The translations under genes were made by a program, and so were the position numbers. From Roseiflexus sp. RS-1 (GTDB lineage Bacteria > Chloroflexota > Chloroflexia > Chloroflexales > Roseiflexaceae), in NCBI RefSeq assembly GCF_000016665.1, contig NC_009523.1:2232001-2296000 (forward strand): 64,000 bases of DNA, read 5' to 3'. The notes beneath the pieces were generated by a model, which was not told the origin of the DNA, did not search any database, and saw only the letters and a program-made list of their open reading frames with translations. Of the stretch, positions 53,698 to 62,142 are shown piece after piece; the stretch's first letter is position 1; each line of letters opens with the position of its first letter.

Positions 53698-54492
53698 ATG
53701 CAGCAGAGCCATACGGACATTCCTCGTCCGCTGCCGGATGCGCCGGTACGCAGCATCCGCAGACAGTCTGCCACGTATGAGCATGCGAACATCGACGCGC
53801 AGACGATTGTCGGCATGGATCTTGCGACACTCCAGCGGCACTGTCGAATCGAGAGTGAACGCTTTTTTCGAGGTCAACCGCACGACACACGCTTTGCCTA
53901 CGAACTGTTCCGGCGGGCGCTGGTAGAACGGTGCGACGCGGCGTGGGAGTACCTGTTTCACCAGTACCGCGCGCTGGTCGAGAGTTGGGTGCGGCGGAGC
54001 AGTGCATTCAGCAGCACTGGCGAGAGCAGCGAATACTTCGTTGGTTCGGTATTCGCCCGTTTCTGGCAGGCGATCACGCCAGAGCGTTTTGCTGCATTTC
54101 CGACGCTTGGATCGTTGCTGCATTATCTGCACCTCTGCGCCACGTGCGTGGTGATCGACTGCGCACGCGCACAGTCCTGGGCAGAGATCGTGCCGGACGA
54201 GCGTGCACGCGCCCGAGATCAGATGCTCGATGCGCCGGACGAGGAGGCGATCAACCGGGTAACGCGCGAGGAGTTCTGGCGCTCAATCGACGCGCTGCTG
54301 ATGTGCGACGCCGAGCGGTTCGTGCTCTACCACTCGTTCATTATGGGGCGCAAACCGGGGGAAATCTACAAGATGCGCCGTGATCTGTTCGGCAGCGTTG
54401 CAGAAGTGTATAACGTCAAGCGGAATATTCTGGGGCGCCTGAGCCGTAATCGTGAGCTGCGTCGCCTGGCGGGGATGCCAGCGTCTTCGTAG
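53698..54492 (+). CDS. ECF-like sigma factor
   Basis: 264 aa. Residues ~75-150 resemble sigma-70 region 2 (AWEYLFHQYRALVESWVRR...FARFWQAITPERFAAFPTLGSLLHYLHLCATCVVIDCAR) and residues ~195-255 region 4 (SIDALLMCDAERFVLYHSFIMGRKPGEIYKMRRDLFGSVAEVYNVKRNILGRL). A ~70-residue N-terminal extension precedes region 2. Strong ribosome-binding site (GAGGAGGCATGA-ATG). No anti-sigma gene is adjacent. Closed by a strong terminator. Confidence 0.75.
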   Translation: MQQSHTDIPRPLPDAPVRSIRRQSATYEHANIDAQTIVGMDLATLQRHCRIESERFFRGQPHDTRFAYELFRRALVERCDAAWEYLFHQYRALVESWVRRSSAFSSTGESSEYFVGSVFARFWQAITPERFAAFPTLGSLLHYLHLCATCVVIDCARAQSWAEIVPDERARARDQMLDAPDEEAINRVTREEFWRSIDALLMCDAERFVLYHSFIMGRKPGEIYKMRRDLFGSVAEVYNVKRNILGRLSRNRELRRLAGMPASS

Positions 54493-54499
54493 GGGTCGG

Positions 54500-54534
54500 G
54501 GGAGAGACGTTGCCGTGCAATGTCTCTCCCTTTT
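54500..54534 (+). terminator. Rho-independent terminator
   Basis: GGGAGAGACGTTGC and GCAATGTCTCTCCC pair over 14 bases (one G-U), loop CGT, followed by TTTT. The core is the same repeat as at 48906-48930. It lies between convergent genes. Confidence 0.85.
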
Positions 54535-54548
54535 CTGCGGGAATGCCG

Positions 54549-55592
54549 CTACACCTCCATTTCATCGGCGATGAACGCTGTCAGGTCGGCGACACGGGTT
54601 GCGTACCCCCACTCATTATCGTACCAGGCAATGACCTTGATCAGATTGCCCCCCAGCGCCATTGTGAGCGGCAGATCGACAATCGCCGACGCAGTGGAGC
54701 CGATAAAGTCGCTCGATACCAGTTCCTCGTCGGTCACTTCCAGAATGCCTTCCAGTTCCTTACTCTGCGCCGCTTCGCGGAACGTTTCGTTCACTTCATC
54801 GACCGAGACGGTGCGCTCCAGTTCGACCACGAAGTCGATCATTGAGACGGTTGGCGTCGGCACGCGCACGGCAAACCCATCGAACTTGCCTTTGAGTTCG
54901 GGAATCACGAGCGCCACCGCCCGCGCTGCACCGGTAGTTGTCGGTACGATGTTCATTGCAGCCGCCCGCGCACGTCGCAGGTCTTTGTGCACATTGTCCT
55001 GCAGGTTCTGATCCATGGTATAGGAATGAACCGTTGTCATCATCCCGCGACGGATGCCGAAATTGTCGTTGAGCACCTTTGCCACCGGCGCCAGACAGTT
55101 GGTGGTGCAGGAGGCGTTGGAGATGATATGGTGGACAGCGTTATCGTAGCGATCTTCGTTGACGCCCAGGCAGATGGTAATGTCCTCGCCCTTAGCAGGC
55201 GCCGTGATGATAACCTTGCGCGCGCCCGCCTGGAGGTGCGCACGCGCCTTCTCCGCCTCGGTGAAGCGCCCGGTCGACTCGATCACAATGTCGATGCCCA
55301 GGTCGCGCCACGGCAGTTTCGCCGGGTCACGCTCCTCCAGCGCCACAATGTCGATCTGACGTTCATCCCCTTCTTCGCTGTAGAACGTTACGCTGATCCG
55401 GTCGCTGGTTACGCTGACATCGCCATCGAACGCGCCATACGTCGAGTCGTGGCGCAACAGATGCGCCAGTGTTTCATTATCGGTCAGGTCGTTTATTGCC
55501 ACGATCTCCAGGTCGTCCGGGTAGTGCTCGAGCATTGCTTTGAAGCTCTGGCGGCCGATCCGACCGAAGCCGTTGATTGCGACACGTGCCAT
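54549..55592 (-). CDS. gap: Glyceraldehyde-3-phosphate dehydrogenase, type I
   Basis: 347 aa from ATG 55592, with GGAAGGAG upstream; an open extension of 58 codons is ignored because the family starts at [13 protein letters not shown]. Active site SNASCTTNC (Cys152), Asp35 in AINDLTD suggests NAD preference. Acts in glycolysis and gluconeogenesis. It is not linked to pgk or tpi here. Confidence 0.97.
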   Translation of the reverse strand: MARVAINGFGRIGRQSFKAMLEHYPDDLEIVAINDLTDNETLAHLLRHDSTYGAFDGDVSVTSDRISVTFYSEEGDERQIDIVALEERDPAKLPWRDLGIDIVIESTGRFTEAEKARAHLQAGARKVIITAPAKGEDITICLGVNEDRYDNAVHHIISNASCTTNCLAPVAKVLNDNFGIRRGMMTTVHSYTMDQNLQDNVHKDLRRARAAAMNIVPTTTGAARAVALVIPELKGKFDGFAVRVPTPTVSMIDFVVELERTVSVDEVNETFREAAQSKELEGILEVTDEELVSSDFIGSTASAIVDLPLTMALGGNLIKVIAWYDNEWGYATRVADLTAFIADEMEV

Positions 55593-55678
55593 CGTCGTGC
55601 TCCTTCCGCATCTGTACCGGTGCGCTCCGGCGTTCGGAGCGCGCCGTGTCATTATAGCATGGCTCCCGCCATGCCTTT

Positions 55679-56791
55679 TCAGAAGGAGATCGAGCGCTCT
55701 TTCAGATGGGTTTCGGGCCAGACGCGGATGCCGCGCTCCAGGCGATTGTCGGCTTCGATAGTGCACGCATCACTGACGACTGCGCCGTCGCTGATGTGGG
55801 TGCGCGCGCCGATCTGATTGCGACTGCCAACAACGCACGACCGCAACGCGACCCCTTCTTCGATCTGGTTTTCTTCCCACAGGACGGCACCCTCGATCCG
55901 CGCATTCGCGCCGATGATGCATCCTGCACCGATAACGGTCGGTCCGATGATCTGCGCGCCAGCGCTGATCTTCACTCCCGGACCGATGACGACAGGACCG
56001 ATGATCTGGGCGCGCGGGTGAATGTCGGCATCGCCGACCAGCCATACCCGGTTGCCGATCTCTTTGCCGTGAAAGCGGTAACGCACCTTGCCGACCAGGA
56101 TGTCGTGGTGCACCTCCAGATATGCCGACGGTGTGCCGATGTCGGTCCAGTAGGCGGACGACGGGTAGCCGTACATGGGATCGCGGGTCTGGAGGACGAC
56201 AGGGAACAACCCGCGCTCGAACATGTAGTGTTGTTTGGGTGGCACATAGCGGAACAGTTCCGGCTCGATGATGTAGGTGCCAGCGTTGATCAGGTTCGAG
56301 GTCACTTCATCGACGCGCGGTTTTTCGGTAAACCGGCGGATGTGTCCCGTTTCGTCCATTTCGACCAGACCATACGCCGTCGGGTCTTCGACCGGTGTCA
56401 GCGCAATGGTCAACTTGCTGCCGCGCTCGCGGTGGAACGCCATCATCGCCTGCAGGTCGAGGTCGGTCAGCACATCGCCGTTGAAGACGAAGGTCGATCC
56501 ATCGAGCATGTGTTCGATATTCTTCACTGCGCCAGCAGTCCCCAGCGGCTCCGGTTCTTCGATCACGTGGATCCTCAGACCAAGCGCCGAACCATCGCCA
56601 AGCGCCTCACGGAACCGCCCGGCGAGGTACTGCACGCACAGGATGACCTCTTCAATCCCCTGATTGCGCAGATTTTCCAGGACGTGGACGATGAACGGTT
56701 GATTGACCACCGGGATCATCGGCTTGGGTGTGTTGCACGTGAGCGGTCGCAAACGGGTGCCAAGCCCGCCAACCAGAATGACTGCCTTCAT
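55679..56791 (-). CDS. NDP-sugar (mannose-1-P guanylyl / glucose-1-P thymidylyl type) transferase
   Basis: 370 aa. N-terminal nucleotidyltransferase with [12 protein letters not shown] (residues 7-18), [17 protein letters not shown] and EKP; C-terminal left-handed beta-helix hexapeptide repeats ([35 protein letters not shown]). Makes an activated sugar such as GDP-mannose. Its start overlaps the stop of the epimerase-like gene (ATGA), and the pair could make GDP-rhamnose or a related deoxysugar. Confidence 0.9.
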   Translation of the reverse strand: MKAVILVGGLGTRLRPLTCNTPKPMIPVVNQPFIVHVLENLRNQGIEEVILCVQYLAGRFREALGDGSALGLRIHVIEEPEPLGTAGAVKNIEHMLDGSTFVFNGDVLTDLDLQAMMAFHRERGSKLTIALTPVEDPTAYGLVEMDETGHIRRFTEKPRVDEVTSNLINAGTYIIEPELFRYVPPKQHYMFERGLFPVVLQTRDPMYGYPSSAYWTDIGTPSAYLEVHHDILVGKVRYRFHGKEIGNRVWLVGDADIHPRAQIIGPVVIGPGVKISAGAQIIGPTVIGAGCIIGANARIEGAVLWEENQIEEGVALRSCVVGSRNQIGARTHISDGAVVSDACTIEADNRLERGIRVWPETHLKERSISF

Positions 56792-57747
56792 AACTGCTCC
56801 TGTACCCGGAAACGCCAGTACTCAAGCGTGTCGAACAGGGTCTGTTCCAGCGGAATGCGCGGCGTCCATCCGGTATCGGCGTGGAATCGCGATGCGTCGC
56901 ACACCACGCGCGGCACATCGGAGGGGCGCATCCGGGATGGATCCGGTTCGATCTGAATATCGTGCGTGCTGAAGGTCAGCAGAATGTCCAGAATGCGCTG
57001 CACGCCGACTGCCTGCCCGCTGCCGACGTTGTACGCCGCGCCGACTTCGCCGTGCAGTGCAGCGAGTTCATAGGCGCGGACAATATCGCGCACATCGCTG
57101 AAATCACGTTCCGCCGCCAGATTGCCGACGCGCAGCACCGGTGGTTGCAGTCCGGCTTCGATCCTCGCGATCTGCGCGGCGAACGCCGGTACAACGAACG
57201 CTTCCGTCTGACGCGGACCAATATGGTTGAACGGTCGGAGGCGGACGGTGCGCATCCGGTGACTGATATGGTACTGGTAGGCAAACAGGTCTTGCGCCGC
57301 TTTACTCACGGCATATGGGTTAACCGGGCGCAGCGGCGTTTGTTCGTTGACCGGCAGGTCTTCAGGGCGCACCAACCCATAGATCTCGTTGCTGCTGGCA
57401 ACGATGATCAGCGGGTCGATCCGCAGTTGCAGCACACTGAGAAACAGGTTGAGCTGTGCGCCGATATTCATCTGAACCGTGGTGTGCGGGTCGGCGAATG
57501 CGTGCGGGACGTTCGATTGACCGGCGAGGTGGAAGATGACGTCGGGTCGGATACTGGCAAGCGCTCTCAGGGTTTGTTCGCGGTCGCTGAGATCGGCGGC
57601 GACATAGGTCACCCGTCCGGTGAGGGTTTCCAGGGCGAGCGCTGGCTGCCGCGCAATGCCAGCGACCTCCCACAAGCCACTGGAGAGGAGATGCTCAGCC
57701 AGGTGCCCGCCAACGAATCCATTGATGCCGGTGATCAGCGCGCGCAT
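56788..57747 (-). CDS. NAD-dependent sugar epimerase/dehydratase, Rmd/GMD-like
   Basis: 319 aa extended SDR: TGINGFVGGHL at the N-terminus, Ser in VASSNEIYG, YAVSK catalytic motif (NPYAVSKAAQDLFAYQY), and the sugar-binding FNHIGPRQ and RDFSDVRDIVRAYELA. Closest in feel to GDP-6-deoxy-mannose reductase and GDP-mannose dehydratase. Coupled to the nucleotidyltransferase gene. Confidence 0.9.
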   Translation of the reverse strand: MRALITGINGFVGGHLAEHLLSSGLWEVAGIARQPALALETLTGRVTYVAADLSDREQTLRALASIRPDVIFHLAGQSNVPHAFADPHTTVQMNIGAQLNLFLSVLQLRIDPLIIVASSNEIYGLVRPEDLPVNEQTPLRPVNPYAVSKAAQDLFAYQYHISHRMRTVRLRPFNHIGPRQTEAFVVPAFAAQIARIEAGLQPPVLRVGNLAAERDFSDVRDIVRAYELAALHGEVGAAYNVGSGQAVGVQRILDILLTFSTHDIQIEPDPSRMRPSDVPRVVCDASRFHADTGWTPRIPLEQTLFDTLEYWRFRVQEQL

Positions 57748-57875
57748 AGGACCAGAGTCTGCTCAATGGTTTCTCCTTGCGCTACTATAGCGGAAGGCGC
57801 GGTATCGCGCAAGATGCGAGGATAGCAATCCTGTCATCCGGTGATGACACGTTGGTAAGCCTGGGGAAGGCAACA

Positions 57876-57901
57876 TCAAGCCCCCAGGTTTGGGGGCTTG
57901 A
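57876..57901 (-). terminator. 11-bp perfect stem-loop
   Basis: TCAAGCCCCCA and TGGGGGCTTGA with a 4-base loop, 62 bases past the stop of the repeat-containing protein gene; on the minus strand no strong T run follows. Confidence 0.55.
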
Positions 57902-57962
57902 TACTGCGGTGATCTCTGGAGACGGACAACAGGAAGAGCGCCCTGCGAGTAGGGGCAGGCAG

Positions 57963-58844
57963 TTACGACTCACCGCGATGGCGGGCAAGCGCCGCTTCGA
58001 TAGCGCGCAGCACGGTGATGCGGTTGCGATGCGCCTGTTCATACTGATAAAGTGCGAGTAGATCGGCTTCCTCAAGTTCGGCGACAATTGCAGCTGCCTG
58101 TTTTGCATTGAGCGCGTCGTACCCGGCAACCGGGGCAGTCATCGTGGATGCAGACGGCTCACTCACCTCCGGTTGAGTGACAGCGGTTGCGGCGGCGGGC
58201 GCTTCGACCGCATCGGGTTGGGGGACAGCGGCGGCGGGCGCTTCGACCGCATCGGGTTGGGGGACAGCGGCGGCGGGCGCTTCGACCGCATCGGGTTGGG
58301 GGACAGCGGCGGCGGGCGCTTCGACCGCATCGGGTTGGGGGACAGCGGCGGCGGGCGCTTCGACCGCATCGGGTTGGGGGACAGCGGCGGCGGGCGCTTC
58401 GACCGCATCGGGTTGGGGGACAGCGGCAGCGGGCGTTGGAGCAGGCGTCTGTCCATTGTCTATCGGGGCGATAACCGGCGTGTGCTGTGTGACGATCTGG
58501 TCGATAGCCAGACTGATCTGTTCAATCTGCTCACGCAGAAGATTGATCGAATCACGGGTCGGCAGATCGAGCGCTGCGGCGAGCAAACGCCCCTGCCGTT
58601 CAATCTCTTCCCGAAGCGTCTGCCGGAGCAGCGCGCCTTCGTACAGCCCTTCACGAGCCGCTCCTTCGCTCCCGGTCAACCGGTTGCGCAACGCTTCGAT
58701 ATGACTGAAGCGGTCGCGCGCAACCTGTTCGCCACGCGCTGCCAGGCGATCAAGGAGTTGCTCCAGTTCATCATCCGCCAGCGTGATGGCGCCCAGCATC
58801 GCCAGCAGGCTCTTGCGCACGACATCGCGGGTTGTATCGAGCAT
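57963..58844 (-). CDS. Coiled-coil protein with VPQPDAVEAPAAA repeats
   Basis: 293 aa from ATG 58844, with ACAGGAGG upstream. Residues 1-~110 are charged helices (DELEQLLDRLAARGEQVARDRFSHIEALRNRL), phasin-like in style. The middle has six near-identical 13-residue repeats (VPQPDAVEAPAAA), disordered. The C-terminal ~45 residues form a small helical module (ELEEADLLALYQYEQAHRNRITVLRAIEAALARH). Possibly a granule- or surface-associated scaffold; function unknown. Confidence 0.75.
   Translation of the reverse strand: MLDTTRDVVRKSLLAMLGAITLADDELEQLLDRLAARGEQVARDRFSHIEALRNRLTGSEGAAREGLYEGALLRQTLREEIERQGRLLAAALDLPTRDSINLLREQIEQISLAIDQIVTQHTPVIAPIDNGQTPAPTPAAAVPQPDAVEAPAAAVPQPDAVEAPAAAVPQPDAVEAPAAAVPQPDAVEAPAAAVPQPDAVEAPAAAVPQPDAVEAPAAATAVTQPEVSEPSASTMTAPVAGYDALNAKQAAAIVAELEEADLLALYQYEQAHRNRITVLRAIEAALARHRGES
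58200..58433. repeat. 39-bp tandem repeat, 6 copies, in coding sequence
   Basis: Units start at 58200, 58239, 58278, 58317, 58356 and 58395 and are almost identical at the DNA level (the last differs by one base). They keep frame and encode the 13-residue Pro/Ala repeats. Confidence 0.95.
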
Positions 58845-59041
58845 ATGTATGCCTCCTGTATGCTCCTCCTGCGCACGAGTCGCAGGTGTAACGCGGTGCG
58901 TCATATTTTCAGTATATCACAGATCGTCAAGCAGCGGATGCAAGGGTGTCAGCCTTGTTCAAACCGCAGCGTCCGCCAGGAGCGACCTGCGCACCGTCTG
59001 TCGCCCCCAACCTGCCGCCTACCCATGTTCCAGTCGGAACC

Positions 59042-59050
59042 TGATATAAT
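59042..59050 (+). promoter_or_regulatory. Extended -10 promoter for ferritin
   Basis: TGATATAAT (TG-n-TATAAT) at 59042-59050; no good -35. The ferritin ATG is 32 bases further on. Confidence 0.55.
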
Positions 59051-59082
59051 GCTACCATGCCGTAGCGGAAAGGAGTATCCAT

Positions 59083-59586
59083 ATGCTCAGCGAGAGCATT
59101 CAGCAGGCGATTAACAAGCAAATCACCTACGAGTTTTCCGCATCCCACGCCTACATGGCAATGGCGGCTTACTTCGAGTCGCTGTCACTGACCGGGTTTG
59201 CCCACTGGTTTCGGTTGCAGAGCGAGGAGGAGCGTGAACATGCCCTTCGCTTCTTCGACTACGTGAACGACCGTGGCGGGCGCGTGACCCTCGGCGCTAT
59301 CGACGAGCCGCAGAACGAGTTCGCATCGCCGCTCGACGTGTTCGAGCACGCGCTGGCGCACGAGCAGCGGGTCACTGCCGCCATTCATGCCATCTACGCC
59401 CTCGCTGCGCAGGAGAATGATTACCCCACCCTCAGCATGCTTCAGTGGTTCATCGATGAGCAGGTCGAAGAGGAGAAGAGCGCCCAGGAGATCATCCAGC
59501 ACCTGAAACTCATCGGCGACGATGGTCCTGGCTTGCTGGCGCTCGACCGGCGTCTGGCGGAGCGCGAGGAGGAAGAGGAGGAGTAG
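59083..59586 (+). CDS. ftnA: Bacterial non-heme ferritin
   Basis: 167 aa. All ferroxidase residues are in place: Glu17, Glu50, His53, Glu94 and Gln127. It forms a 24-subunit iron-storage shell and has no heme-binding Met as in bacterioferritin. The C-terminus is unusually acidic (six Glu in a row, EREEEEEE). AAAGGAG lies 8 bases upstream of the ATG. Confidence 0.96.
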   Translation: MLSESIQQAINKQITYEFSASHAYMAMAAYFESLSLTGFAHWFRLQSEEEREHALRFFDYVNDRGGRVTLGAIDEPQNEFASPLDVFEHALAHEQRVTAAIHAIYALAAQENDYPTLSMLQWFIDEQVEEEKSAQEIIQHLKLIGDDGPGLLALDRRLAEREEEEEE

Positions 59587-59639
59587 GTGCGGGGGTGATG
59601 CTCGTGCTGCTCCCCCTGGTGTGTTCTGACGCGCTGTTG

Positions 59640-59795
59640 CTCCTCATCCCCCTGCCCCCTTCTCCCACAAGGGGAGAACCTGCCCTTTGCCCCCTCATCC
59701 CCCCTGCCCCCTTCTCCCACAAGGGGAGAAGGGGGAGTTTGGGCGTCCTGATGGCTGGAACGAGAGATAGCATGCAGGGGATTGCCAAAAAACCT
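59640..59795. repeat. Dispersed hairpin repeat
   Basis: Two copies of a CCTGCCCCCTTCTCCCAC-AAGGGGAGAA unit (from 59650 and 59706); the second extends into TTTGGGCGTCCTGATGGCTGGAACG and matches 7065-7165 in reverse orientation. The 413-base gap 59587-59999 contains this, a possible gene remnant and nothing like a CRISPR array. Confidence 0.8.
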
Positions 59796-59807
59796 TAACA
59801 ACCGTGC

Positions 59808-59969
59808 TCATTCGCTTGCATCTTCAAAGCGCACGAAGTGGTCAGCGCCCACTGTCCAGTCAAGCAGATCTACGAAGTGTGTCAGATCGATAACCGGTGT
59901 TTGATTTGGAGTCACCGACTGATCGCGTGCTTCGAAGTTACCGTAATAGCCCCCCTTTAGCTGGATATC
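59808..59969 (-). pseudogene. Possible C-terminal remnant of an unknown gene
   Basis: On the minus strand 53 codons are open from just after a TAA at 59970, with protein-like content (PVIDLTHFVDLLDW, GADHFVRFEDASE) and a TGA at 59808. There is no start codon near its beginning and no ribosome-binding site. It directly follows the CRISPR RAMP operon, so it may be the tail of a deleted operon gene. I cannot assign a family. Confidence 0.35.
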
Positions 59970-59999
59970 TTAACCACACGCAAACAGGCCACAGCTCTA

Positions 60000-62138
60000 T
60001 TATGCCTGTCTGTCCTTTTCCAGCAATACCAGTCCTTTTTCCACATCCGGCATTTCCAGCGTTAAGTTTGGTCCGGCCTGATCCACTTTGGTCGATTTGG
60101 CTTTGTTCGCCACAAACCACTCAAAGTTCTTTCCGTCTGGATCAGGTTGCAGATTGGTACGCGGATAGTGGATATGCTGCGGTTGACCCTTTTCAGGACC
60201 CCTGAGCAGTTTGATCAGGTCGACGATATTGGGCAATTCATAGAGTGGTTTCCCGTAGCAACGTCGCATTGCCGTTGCGAAACGCTCCAGCCACCGACTA
60301 CGCTCTGAGAATGTAGCAGTACGCCAGCCAGATGTTTGCAATGATCGGTAGCGAGTACCTGGATCGAGCAGTTCAACCTGAACCACGGAAAGCCTGACGC
60401 TGCCAAATCCCAACGGTTTGGCGTATCCTAACCGGAAGAAACATTGTTCGTTGTCGCTCAGATTGAGTGTCCATAGCAGTGCTCCCAGCTCCACCGGCGC
60501 CAGGTTGTGGAAGTCAATGGTGAACTCGAAGACGTTTCCCGGCGCCCGCACTCCGCGTACCGTGCGGTTTTGGTGATCTTGGCGACGTCCAGCACGCTCA
60601 TATTCCAGACGGTTGAGGGCTTTTCCGTGGTGGCGGTAGAACTTGCGCCCACGCAGTATGTTGGGACCATCATAGCCGATTGTGGTGGCAGCGCCGGGTT
60701 GCTTACGTTCCGCTTCACTCCATTCACCTTCGCGCTTGCGCAGGTAGAAGAGGGTTGTCGTTGGCTTGGGCGATCCCAGGATTGCCAGCGGCATCTCACC
60801 ATCATAGACGCCCTTATCTCCGTCCTCTGTCAGCACAGCGTGGCTGAAGCGCACTCGCCCGGCGTAAGCAATGCGCACCTTGTAGTCTTCGGTTGGTGTA
60901 GCCTTGACCCAGCCAAAGACGCGCGAGGCAATATCCAGGTGTTCATAGTCCTCACCAGGCTTCAGGTGATCGGGCAGCAAATTGCCGATAGCGTTACGGT
61001 AGCGCAGCCGTGCTACCCGTGCCAGCGCGATATTGCGCACGCGACCGGCATCCTCTGGCTCAAGCTCGACGTAGACCAGATTGTTCGGTTCCAGTCTTTC
61101 GCTCTGCACCTGACTGTGGAAATTCTCTCTGCGTTCGTACAGTTGGGCGTGAAGCACAGCATTGAAGTCGGCTTCCCGTTCAACGTCGAAGTAAACTCTC
61201 TGCGCTTTCGTGCGGTCGCCGTGTTTGAAGTAAAAGAAACTTTCATTGCGCTTCGTTTCAATGGTCTGACCGGTGACTTTAACCCAGCCGTGATATATTT
61301 CTCCATCAGCAGGCAAATCTTCGGGTCGACGGGCAAGCGCTTTGACCTTTGCTGTATTGTTCTTTGTAATGATCGCATACGCCTCCTCACCGCACCGCCA
61401 GTTTCCTTTGAGAACATTGAGTTTTCTGTCTTCATAATACGCACCGATTTTCGCCTCTTCACAGAGCAGAATGACGCCCGGCTGATCACCATTTGGCAGA
61501 CTCTCCACAATACCTGGCCTGAAGCGACGCGCCTCGGCCGGGTCGATGCGATACTCCAGACGTTCGTCACCGTTGAAGACGCCGAAGGGTGAGTTGGTAA
61601 CAGCCTCAAACGTGGAGCGGATCATCCCGCGCAGACTGGCGGCCGGGATAGCGTCTCTGCCCTCGTACTGGAAGAAGCGGTAGCTTTTGTACTGGACTTC
61701 TCTGCCATCACGGAGAGTGGTAGTCACGTTGATATCGTGACTATCAGAGATAAACAGCGGTGTCACCGCCTCCAGTGTGCAAACGATGCGCCCCGTTAAG
61801 CCAATATAGCGATCATGGGGCGGTGGTGCACAGCGACCGAGCAACTGAGCATCGACATCGCCAGGGGGGATAGCTGGTTCGGGCAAGTAACGCACGAAGT
61901 TGTACGGGTTGAGAAAGCGATAGTTCTCTCTTGTCTCAGTCGGTTGCCGGGGCGCGGGCCAGGGAATCTTTAGCGTTTTCTGTGCTTTGACGGCCTGAGC
62001 CTGTTTGGACACTGCCTCCTGGCGTTGATGTTCTCTGGTGTGTCCGGATTTCGCCACCTCTGGAAGTCTGAATTTCTGAGCCGCTTCTTTCTGGCGCTGA
62101 CGATTCTGGTTGTTGGGTTTGCCTTTGTGCTTCGCCAT
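60000..62138 (-). CDS. Very large type III CRISPR RAMP protein (TIGR03986-like), paralog A
   Basis: 712 aa from ATG 62138, 4 bases past the stop of the upstream paralog and 8 bases after GGAG; an upstream in-frame start would overlap that gene. A basic Gln/Lys-rich N-terminus (~residues 1-65) is followed by Cas7-like RAMP parts: LTGRIVCTLEAVTPLFI, the AIPAASLRGMIRSTFEAVTNS element, RVRFSHAVL, GYDGPNILRGRKFYRHHG, and the glycine-rich loop RLGYAKPLGFGSVRL near residue 590. RAMPs bind crRNA or target RNA in type III complexes. Compared with paralog B it lacks the CPAC cysteines (IASRVFGWV instead of CPACRTFGWV). Last gene of the operon. Confidence 0.85.
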   Translation of the reverse strand: MAKHKGKPNNQNRQRQKEAAQKFRLPEVAKSGHTREHQRQEAVSKQAQAVKAQKTLKIPWPAPRQPTETRENYRFLNPYNFVRYLPEPAIPPGDVDAQLLGRCAPPPHDRYIGLTGRIVCTLEAVTPLFISDSHDINVTTTLRDGREVQYKSYRFFQYEGRDAIPAASLRGMIRSTFEAVTNSPFGVFNGDERLEYRIDPAEARRFRPGIVESLPNGDQPGVILLCEEAKIGAYYEDRKLNVLKGNWRCGEEAYAIITKNNTAKVKALARRPEDLPADGEIYHGWVKVTGQTIETKRNESFFYFKHGDRTKAQRVYFDVEREADFNAVLHAQLYERRENFHSQVQSERLEPNNLVYVELEPEDAGRVRNIALARVARLRYRNAIGNLLPDHLKPGEDYEHLDIASRVFGWVKATPTEDYKVRIAYAGRVRFSHAVLTEDGDKGVYDGEMPLAILGSPKPTTTLFYLRKREGEWSEAERKQPGAATTIGYDGPNILRGRKFYRHHGKALNRLEYERAGRRQDHQNRTVRGVRAPGNVFEFTIDFHNLAPVELGALLWTLNLSDNEQCFFRLGYAKPLGFGSVRLSVVQVELLDPGTRYRSLQTSGWRTATFSERSRWLERFATAMRRCYGKPLYELPNIVDLIKLLRGPEKGQPQHIHYPRTNLQPDPDGKNFEWFVANKAKSTKVDQAGPNLTLEMPDVEKGLVLLEKDRQA

Positions 62139-62142
62139 TGCT

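Noticed and set aside
58173-59114. Long plus-strand open frames over the repeat-protein gene
   Set aside because: The 39-bp repeat has no stop in any frame, so open frames arise automatically; the minus-strand frame has the ribosome-binding site and the sensible protein.
59587-59999. CRISPR array downstream of the RAMP operon
   Set aside because: No regularly spaced direct repeats are present; only the dispersed hairpin repeat and a possible gene remnant.
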